Assembly (NCBI GenBank): GCA_963920575.1
Contig: OY986972.1
Location: forward strand, 23,980,672-24,044,671
Source: Narthecium ossifragum
Taxonomy: Eukaryota; Streptophyta; Magnoliopsida; Dioscoreales; Nartheciaceae
Direction of reading: 5' to 3'
Length of the DNA stretch: 64,000 bases
Shown in pieces: positions 54,930 through 64,000 of the stretch. The first letter of the stretch is position 1. Each line of letters opens with the position of its first letter. Under the pieces are notes generated by a model. That model did not search any database, was not told the origin of the DNA, and saw only the letters and a list, made by a program, of their open reading frames with translations. The position numbers and the translations under genes were made by a program.

Positions 54930-55450
54930 GATACCAATGTATTAGTAAAATAGTGACTAGGATTGTGAGCCACTTTCAAGCCGTATGAGCCGATGATGAT
55001 CTTATCTCTTCCGATCCTTAAATATAGTCCATCCAGGCTAATTTCATCATTTCTCACTCTCGCTGCCGAACACCTCCGACGCCACCGTCAGATCGAACTC
55101 CATACTCATAGTTACCGCCCTCTCTCTCCTCTTTTTTTTTTTGGTAAATGGGTGCATACCACTCTAGTCCTATTTCTTCTTTGTAATTTTGATTTTCTTT
55201 TATAACCTCATCTAATAAAGAAGAAAATAGATGGTGAAATTAAATGAGAATGATAGCAAGGATCGGAAGAGATAAAAGATTGGCATTGACTCGACTCATA
55301 CGGCTTGAGAATGGCTGACAATTCTAATTATCATTTTACTAACACGTTGGCGTCATCTGGATCTCTGGATAGGATTGATAAAATCCCAACCATTGGCGTG
55401 ATGATGGCATGCATGAACCAAACAAGTATGACCCAAACAGAACCCTCTAC
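54930..55450. mobile_element. Inverted-repeat element upstream of the F-box gene
   Basis: TTTCAAGCCGTATGAG, ATCTCTTCCGATCCTT and TTAGTAAAAT on the left (54938-55020) reappear inverted on the right (about 55258-55345). The arms are at least 100 bp and the centre is CT-rich with a T11 run. The right side may continue to about 55447, where the inverted reading is GGTTCTGTTTGGGTCATACT, similar to the end of the 24712-24893 element. The outer left end and target duplication were not found. It ends within about 75-170 bp of the F-box start codon. Confidence 0.55.
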
Positions 55451-55518
55451 CCCCCCACCCCGACTTGTTTTTCCGGTTACCATTCGTGTGATCGTGTCCA
55501 CCACCACCGGTTCTAACA

Positions 55519-56817
55519 ATGGCGGCGGAGCCTGGCGCCATCGACGCTGGCGAAGGGCGGAGGCCCTGGGAGGACCTCGGTAGTGACCTCCTTGTCTCAA
55601 TCTTCTCGATGGTGGGCTTGGCGGACCTGGTCGCCGGGATCCCCTTCGTTTGCTCGTCGTGGCGCATGGCGGCACGGGACCCGGCGTGCTGGCGGAACCC
55701 AGACTTCCGAGATTGGGAGGGCATCGCGCGCCGACTCGGATGCCGCCGCGACGCCGACTCCGACTTCGCCGACCTCCTTGACTTCGCCATATCGCGCAGC
55801 GATGAGTTCCTCAACGTCGTCCATTTCCCGGCCTTTGCCGATGAAATCGATCTCGTGTACGTGTCCGAGAGGTCAGTCGCGCCAGCGTTAGGGTTTTCAG
55901 TCTCAATTTCTGTTCTTTTTATCGTAATTCTTGAGCTTATTGTATATTTATTTTGTAGAATTGGTTTCTGGAAATCTTTCGTATAAAGCGATCAGAATTA
56001 GGGTTTCAATTTAGGGTAGAGCTTTTTATTTCGAACTTAGTCAATAGATTTCCATTTCCTCTATGAAAGTTTGAATATTGGGGAAAGGGTGTTCCAGTTA
56101 GCTATCTGGTTTTTCCCCAAATTGTAGGTTTGTTGCTCTCACTTTGTAGAACTAGGGTTCTGATAATGTTTTTACCAGATGGAAGTAGAGTTTTGGCTAG
56201 GGTTAGGCCATGCAGAATTTGGATTGGATTATGTATATATGGTTGGATACAGTAAATTTTGATAATTAGTTGTGTAATTGGGCATTTTCAGGTGTCCAGA
56301 ATTGGTTTATTTCAGCATTGAAAATCCTTCGATATCTGAGGACAAGTTCTGCAGGGTGATTGAAAGATATGAGTTCCTTACCGGCATGGCTGTGCATGAG
56401 AGTCTCATTTGTGAAGAAGTGCTTAAGCATGTCAATCAATGCTGCCAGTACTTCTTCGATTTGAAAGTCTTTGCGGAAACGGTTGGTGGAGAGATGGCAT
56501 CAGTCATTTGCAAATGGCTTCCACACCTTCGAAGGCTCGATATCTCAGATTGCACAATTTCCCAGCTTTCCATGCTCACCTTCCTAGATGAGTTGAAAGA
56601 GCTCGAGTACCTTGACATTTCGGGGTATGAGAATTCAGGGATCACAGGAAAGGTTCTTGAGAAGGCATCACGTTTGAAGGTCTTTCGATGGGACTCGAGG
56701 TTCCAGGAAGGTGAATTCGAGTACTGTTCAGATTGTGAAGAGGATTATTTCTTCCAAGCACCTTGTGAGTGCGTGATGGGTCGTAAATTCATGGACTGGT
56801 TGGCAGATCTTGATTAA
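55519..56817 (+). CDS. F-box/LRR protein (At3g48880-like)
   Basis: Two exons, 55519-55871 and 56292-56817, join inside an Arg codon (phase 2) and give 292 residues. The N-terminal F-box reads PWEDLGSDLLVSIFSMVGLA followed by IPFVCSSWRMAARDP, which would bind SKP1 in an SCF ubiquitin ligase. Leucine-rich-repeat-like units follow in exon 2 (LPHLRRLDISDCTISQLSML, then LKELEYLDISGYENSGITG). The end is acidic with a CxxC-type stretch (YCSDCEEDYFFQAPCECVMG). Length and order fit the small F-box/LRR group that includes At3g48880. The target is unknown. ATG 55519 is followed directly by the F-box and sits in a good context (AACAATGGC). Confidence 0.9.
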
Positions 56818-57174
56818 AATGTTTGGATCACCAGGCCAGATGTGTCTAGGTGGAATTTGCTGCTGAATTATTTTCAGGTAATACTAGATGCAGCGATTTG
56901 CTAATAGGCTTTTCTTGATCGAGTAATATTGCTTGTGATAATTGTCATGTAATTTGTTCTTCCCCGCAGCATACAAAGTCTAGACTCCGTTCTCTACATC
57001 AAATATCTTCTGGAAATTTAGTTATCGAGTCTGTTGCTTTTTGAGAGTAAAGAGCAAATAACTCCATTAATGAGAAAATTATTGGTGGATTGGGCCAGTG
57101 AAGTTGTGCATTTCACGGAACATATTTCAAAATCTGAAGAGAGAGAAAGGGTTCAATAATTTGAAATTTGAAGG

Positions 57175-57385
57175 ATTCTGCATTGAACTATGAAGACTGA
57201 CTGATGTTCTGAGAAACACTGAAGGACCCATACTTCATATTAGTTGCGTTCTAACTTGAACACTAAAGGATCCATACTTCATATTAATAAGGCTTCTACA
57301 TTGAACTAGGGAAACTGACTGAGTTTCTTAAAAACACTAAAGAATCCTTACTTTATATTAATAAGGGTTCTGCATGGAATGCCCT
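57175..57385. repeat. Three-copy degenerate tandem repeat
   Basis: Phrases CATTGAACTA.GAAGACTGACTGA, AACACTAAAGGATCC and ATACTTCATATTA.TAAGG recur about three times in order over 210 bp, with many substitutions. Non-coding. Confidence 0.6.
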
Positions 57386-58385
57386 AAAGGAGGAAAATCT
57401 AAGTTTGTAGCACTGTTCAACAATCACATCTAGTTTTTTTCTTACCTATGTCGCTTATGAAGTAATCGATTGTTGTCAATTCCTTTCCTTGGTTCTTTAT
57501 CTCTTTACTCTTGGATGGATATAAACGAGCTATGCTATGGATCAATGATGAGACATGCTCCCAACTGATTATTTTTGTTGGCATGAAGGTTTTTGCATCT
57601 GAAGCTCTCCCACTTTTCAACCAACTGGTGTTTTCTCGACTTCTCTGTATTACCATGCTGTGCAGATTCTTGTTGTAACGCTCGGATGTTCTTTGTAATC
57701 TTTAACTTTGAACTGAGCCGGTCTCGGCTGGATGATCATAGTTGGACCTGTGAATTGTAAATCAGGCATTCATATGTATCATGCATCTGTCCTTACATGA
57801 TCACTTGATGCTGTATTTTAATGTATGTACGATATTACCTGTCCATCAAAAATTTATTTTGCATGGCTGTAGATGTGGTTTATTGTATCAACACAGAGCA
57901 TCAGATTCTATGTGGATAGTTTTCGTTAGAAAGTTTATTGGATATTGGTTCAGATGTTGATCTTAGTCATCAGGATACTATAGACCTTCTTTATTTTGCT
58001 GCAAAAATATATCCCATCACAGTCGTCTAGTGATGACTGATGACTAAACACAGTTCTGAATTCAGTCAGAACTATAGTAACATCAAGGAAGGAGGCAGAG
58101 AAGATAAATGATACTTGAGCTGTAGTGATAAGTGATCACCCTTGTGTGCTTTTGTTATGTCTCAAGTCTCAACTCTCAAGCTATTTAGAAATGTCGAAAT
58201 AAATTAAAAACTTCCACTTTATATAATGGATGCCATCTTTCACAAACAAATAGATTGTTAATTGTTATGGTTTCCATGAGCCTACCTGGCTACCCATGAG
58301 CACTATATGCTAAAGAACTATGAATTTGACTGCAGATTACTTTGCAGCTCACTCGCCAAGTTGAATCACTTGTCTATTTTTTTGG

Positions 58386-58495
58386 TTTTTTTGCTTAGTT
58401 GGGTGGAATTGACGGGGCATTACATCAAACACCTAAGAGGTTTTTTTGCTTAGTTGGGTCGAATTGACGGGGCATTACATCAAACACCTAAGAGG
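58386..58495. repeat. 55-bp tandem duplication, one mismatch
   Basis: TTTTTTTGCTTAGTTGGGT-G/C-GAATTGACGGGGC... is present at 58386-58440 and 58441-58495 with a single difference. A recent local duplication. Confidence 0.9.
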
Positions 58496-60242
58496 CACGG
58501 GAATATGCATAAAAATAACACCCCAGTCTTGTGTTTAAACTCCATATTCTTCTAAAAAATACAGTAATACAAAAAGAAAACAAATTATACATCCAAGAAT
58601 CATCGTAAAATAAATTTTTATTTGACAATATACAAGTTAATGCCTCATGTCTGACTCTTAGCCTTTGTTTGGTTAGAGGTTAACGATGGGATTAGGGTTA
58701 GGGTTAAATGGGGTCCGTCACTTTTTCTCCTTTCGACCTACCACCTTCCTCTCTACTTTTTCAATCATTCTTTCATCATTACACTTATCTTTATCTCTAT
58801 TCCTATCCTTACTCCCATCCTTAACCCCCAAAGATGAAGATGTCACAACCACAACACTGATACTTGACAGAAACTTTGCTCGGTGCCGTTGCTGGAGGGC
58901 ATAGAGCAATACATACTTTCCATTGTCTAATTTATCAATTATCTCCAATATCTCATGAAGAACTCGAAAAAGAAAAAAATTGTAACTTATACAAGTTAAG
59001 ATTCAATCATTTTTCTCTTTTCCTCTTAAAGGTGAAATAGCTGTTCTTATTGAATGTTTATAGTCAAGGTTCATGCCTAATAAATGAACTTGGGAAAGTT
59101 TTCATGACCCTTCATCATTTTATCTTGACAGCTCAAACAAATAAAAAAAAATCCAAATAAGAAGATCATAGTTATATTTTGGCTCTATTTATAGACACAT
59201 AAATACAAAGTTGATGGGGGAATCATCAAGATCAAACATATATGGTCCTAAACTTTTTTTTTGTTTTTTTTTTCATTAGTTAAGCCTGAAGGCTGAGTAT
59301 ATGGTCCTGAACTTTTGACAATGCACTTAAGTTCATATAACATAACTTCAATGTTTCACGGGGTCTCTGCTCTTAAAACATTAAGTTAAATCCACAAATT
59401 CAAAAGGGGTTCAGCTCATTTTCGTTAGTGAAGCTGTTACAAGATAAATTTGGTGGATCACTTAATTCACCAGTAACTTATTTCAGTAGACAACATGGCT
59501 CAAAAGGATAGGGACACTATTGGCTCGGTATAAGCCAGCTTTATTTGAATCTAAGCTACCTAATCCTATCAAGATAAGATTCAAGCTTATTTGAATTCAA
59601 AACTAACCTCATCTCCTAAAACCTCAATCACAAGATATCCTCCTGGATCATAGTCATCTTCATCAACACATAATTTTGATAAAGAAAAGCTTCTCATCTT
59701 GCAGTGTTGACTCGCAGATGATCAGCTTCCATTTTATCATCAGAACCTAAACCAAATTGCATCTTTACTTTCTCATAAACATATCTGTTTCATAATCACA
59801 TCTCGAGACGAGTTCACAGTAGTAAATTTTCGTCTGAAATTAGCATTGAGTTCACATTTACTCCTAAGCAAACAGCCGTGTAAATTTTAATCCGAAATTA
59901 ACATTGAGTTCACATTTACTGGCTCTTAACTGCTTAATATCTTAACAGAGATCATGACCAACATAATAGCGAACAAAAAAATCGTAATTAACTGCATAAT
60001 TGTTGCAGTATCTCACTCTTTGATATACATAAAGTACGACTACAACAAAACCAATTGGATAAAGATTCGTACACATGAACATGTCATAGCCAACTACCGA
60101 TATCTTTATCTATCCTATTGGTACTGTAACTACGGACATGTCAATGTACACCCATCACTACTCAAACCAGTTACATATCTAAGAATCACAGTATATCAAC
60201 TTTTCTTTTAAGAATCCATAAAAATGGTGTATATATGCACGC

Positions 60243-60893
60243 CTAAAAGAAGACTTGAGAACCGCAGCGGTGACAACGGACAGAGTCCTGACAATGGACA
60301 TTGCTGAAGGACACGGACACGGTCACAGAGGCCCTGAAATGAACACCGCAGTATGGACACTCAGAGATTGTTTTTGACTGCTGCGACGCCATCGGCGGCG
60401 GAGGAGCCGGAGACGGCATAGAACTTGGACGTGGTGGCGGTGCCGGAGAAGCCGCTGGCGGTGGATTCGACGGGCTAGGGACATGGGTCTTCTGAGGACG
60501 AGCCGGAGACGGCTTAGAACTTGGACGCCTCTCTTTGGTTAATGCAGCAAATGCCTCCATGACGACGTTGAACGCGCTGGAGGCAGCAGCAGACGGGTTC
60601 TTGTCAGGGTGGGTGAGGATGCACATCCGCTTGAACACCTTCTTGATCGCGTCGCTGTCCGATGACGGGTCGACGCCGAGCACGGCGTGCCAGTAGGTGG
60701 CTTCGTCCTTCCTCTTGCTGGCGGCGACGTGGACTTCGTAGGCGGCGAGCATCGGTGGAAGGCCTGGGAGGGACGGGAAGGCAGACCGTGCCTGGAGAGC
60801 CATTGCCAGAGCGCCATGGACGTCGCCGGCCTTGAACCTGACCTCGGCAAGATCCATAAACTGCTTAGCAGCTACCATACTTAGACAATCCAT
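60243..60893 (-). CDS. J-domain (DnaJ-like) protein with a C-terminal zinc-ribbon-like motif
   Basis: An intronless, GC-rich minus-strand gene of 216 residues from ATG 60893, the first in-frame ATG. Residues 1-60 form the helical N-terminus seen in plant J proteins of the DUF3444-like group (AKQFMDLAEVRFKAGDVHGA, then ALQARSAFPSLPGL). The J domain is at about 67-120 (YWHAVLGVDPSSDSDAIKKV), with an intact HPD at 95-97, so it can stimulate Hsp70 ATPase. A Pro/Ser-rich linker follows. The end has CPYC (179-182) and CHRC (207-210), a four-cysteine ribbon, then GSQVFF. The large DUF3444 region of long homologues is absent. Upstream is AT-rich DNA with a 20-bp-scale inverted repeat. Confidence 0.9.
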   Translation of the reverse strand: MDCLSMVAAKQFMDLAEVRFKAGDVHGALAMALQARSAFPSLPGLPPMLAAYEVHVAASKRKDEATYWHAVLGVDPSSDSDAIKKVFKRMCILTHPDKNPSAAASSAFNVVMEAFAALTKERRPSSKPSPARPQKTHVPSPSNPPPAASPAPPPRPSSMPSPAPPPPMASQQSKTISECPYCGVHFRASVTVSVSFSNVHCQDSVRCHRCGSQVFF

Positions 60894-61598
60894 GGTTGCA
60901 GCGCAGATCGAACCTTCTTTGTGAGGAGAAAAATAAGAAGAAAGCTGTATTAATGATGAAGTAACCAATTAACCAGCCTAATAGAGTTCGAGATATATAA
61001 GGAAATTAATAGGACTGCAAATCCTAATGCGTCTCGAATTGATATTATTGGAAATTCGAGTTTGATTGCTGGTTTGAAAGATATTATTCACAGAGATTCA
61101 TACCAGCAATCAAATCATCCACTTAATTTCCTAATATATCTTAATATCTTAGGAAATTAAGATATGTTTCCTAATATATCTGGAAATATATTATTCCTAA
61201 GAATAAGAAGTCTATCAAATAGAATAGGAAGGATTTTAGTCAATTTTTAGCATGATTTTAGTCCACCAAGGATCAACTATGAACACACCCCCGTTGGTTC
61301 TTGATTTGGTTTGCCCTCCTAAATCCTAATTCGTTCGGGAGAAAGAATTCATGCGTTCCTGTTTCAAAGTACGTATCAATTGGAGAGCATTATGGCTTAT
61401 AAGATTGATAGTACATGAAACACATCTTTTACGCAGACGGAGAAGATAGGGAATAATTCACGTAAAAAATAGTCTATGCCCAAAATTAATATCTCAATTT
61501 AAATATACAGACTGGTGCATTACGAATCAACATAATTAGCATATACAATCAAATTTCTGAACGAATTATAGACTTGTAATTGCAAGAAAGTCGGAAAT
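60894..61598. other. Intergenic DNA with inverted and direct AT-rich repeats
   Basis: TTGATTGCTGGT at 61061 and ACCAGCAATCAAATC at 61105 are inverted around a short spacer. TTAATTTCCTAATATATC / TTTCCTAATATATCTGG are direct repeats at about 61122-61185. These may be promoter structure of the J-protein gene or a small MITE. No gene. Confidence 0.4.
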
Positions 61599-63433
<1,835 letters not shown>

Positions 63434-64000
63434 CTAGAAGAGATAAGGAAGAAGAAGAAGAAAGCACAAACACAAGATTTATGTTGTTCACCCTAGAATA
63501 GGGCTACGTCCACGGAGTCACTGGAGGTTTTTCACTATCTCAGAGGCAAAGAGCCAATTACATAATACAATGACGGCCGCCCATACACACCCTCATATCC
63601 TAGGGTTTCGGCACATAGGGAATAGAAAATTACATAAACTACCCCTATAACCGGATCTTCAAATCCGTTTTTGTTTCGGAGGCGCTGCCCCGGACCCCGT
63701 CAGCTCTGCGTAGTGCATCATGATCGGGTCCGGAATGATCAGGCTCCACAAACTCAACATGCAACATCGCTATCCTCATTGTATCAACCTAGCTACCTCA
63801 TCGCATCACCCCTATATACAAGGTTCAAAGTTTCGGTTTCGGTAAAAAAAAAAAAGACCCAATATGTTTCATTAGTATCGGCCCGAAACGACTTTGTTTC
63901 GGTGATTTCAGGCTCTAGTTTCGGAATATGTAGGTGCCAAAACCCGATATGTTTCAGAGTTTCTTTCGGATCAGAATCGATCGAAACTTCAAACGATACA
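63434..64000. other. Repeat-like DNA in or upstream of the receptor-kinase gene
   Basis: 63480-63760 has the feel of an LTR or other transposon end (TGTTCACCCTAGAATAGGG, then CTACGTCCACGGAGTC). 63828-64000 is rich in GTTTCGGT/CGAAAC words, like the patch at 34390-34510. No coding sequence is recognised. If the kinase gene is intact, this is intron. Confidence 0.4.

Larger units (their letters stand above)
56818..60242. other. Long intergenic region without genes
   Basis: 3.4 kb with no defensible exon. It holds the F-box 3' UTR, two small tandem arrays listed separately, a TTAGGGTTAGGGTTAAATGG phrase at 58690-58710 next to GCCTTTGTTTGGTTAGAGG (probably a MITE end), and a repeated GAAATTAACATTGAGTTCAC / GAAATTAGCATTGAGTTCAC pair at about 59838 and 59895. 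Confidence 0.5.

Noticed and set aside
58690..58712. Telomere-like TTAGGGTTAGGGTT
   Set aside because: Only about three units, beside a GTTTGGTTAGAGG MITE-like end; not an interstitial telomere tract.

Overview
The window is nuclear DNA of a flowering plant, most likely a monocot. Most genes have introns, intergenic DNA is AT-rich, coding first exons are GC-rich, and the transposons (Tourist-type MITEs, Pack-MULEs, hAT elements, Helitrons, a Ty3/gypsy element) are typical of monocots. The bHLH gene at 36.1 kb resembles rice UDT1 more than any other plant bHLH I can recall. I cannot name the species.

Layout. 0-9.8 kb: the last three exons of an eIF4B-motif protein (+), an RNase H-like relic split by a Tourist MITE, a small plant-specific gene (-) with a four-copy repeat upstream, and degraded exon fragments. 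9.9-11.2 kb: an intronless GRAS gene of the SCL32 type (+). 13.5-15.3 kb: a Pack-MULE with a perfect 9-bp target duplication, carrying a CIPK regulatory-domain fragment. 17.7-20.6 kb: a BTB/NPH3 gene (+). 20.6-26.7 kb: MITEs, an RNase H relic and a Helitron end, with no gene. 26.7-32.4 kb: two mitochondrial RNA-related genes on the minus strand, an ORRM2-like editing factor and an rPPR3-like PPR protein. 32.9-34.3 kb: an hAT element filled with a coding-like minisatellite. 34.6-38.3 kb: a UDT1/DYT1-type bHLH gene (+) bracketed by two MULEs; the upstream one carries the DUF4005 end of an IQD gene. 38.5-41.2 kb: a THA8-like PPR gene (+). 42.0-44.1 kb: an uncharacterised tail-anchored protein (-). 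44.4-45.5 kb: a perfect 145-bp duplication and a run of abutting mini-Helitrons. 47.8 kb: a small secreted/membrane protein (+). 49.1-54.5 kb: a decayed Ty3/gypsy retrotransposon (-). 55.5-56.8 kb: an F-box/LRR gene (+). 60.2-60.9 kb: a J-domain protein (-). 61.6-63.4 kb: the kinase half of an S-domain-type receptor kinase (-), running off the right edge.

There is no operon-like unit; the genes are independent. Two themes stand out. One is a cluster of organelle-directed RNA-binding proteins (ORRM2-like, rPPR3-like, THA8-like) within about 15 kb. The other is repeated capture of regulatory-protein fragments (CIPK NAF/PPI region, IQD DUF4005) by Mutator-like elements, one ending about 215 bp upstream of a tapetum transcription-factor gene. 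All gene models were built by eye from reading frame, splice consensus and family conservation. Family names rest on remembered motifs, not on a search.
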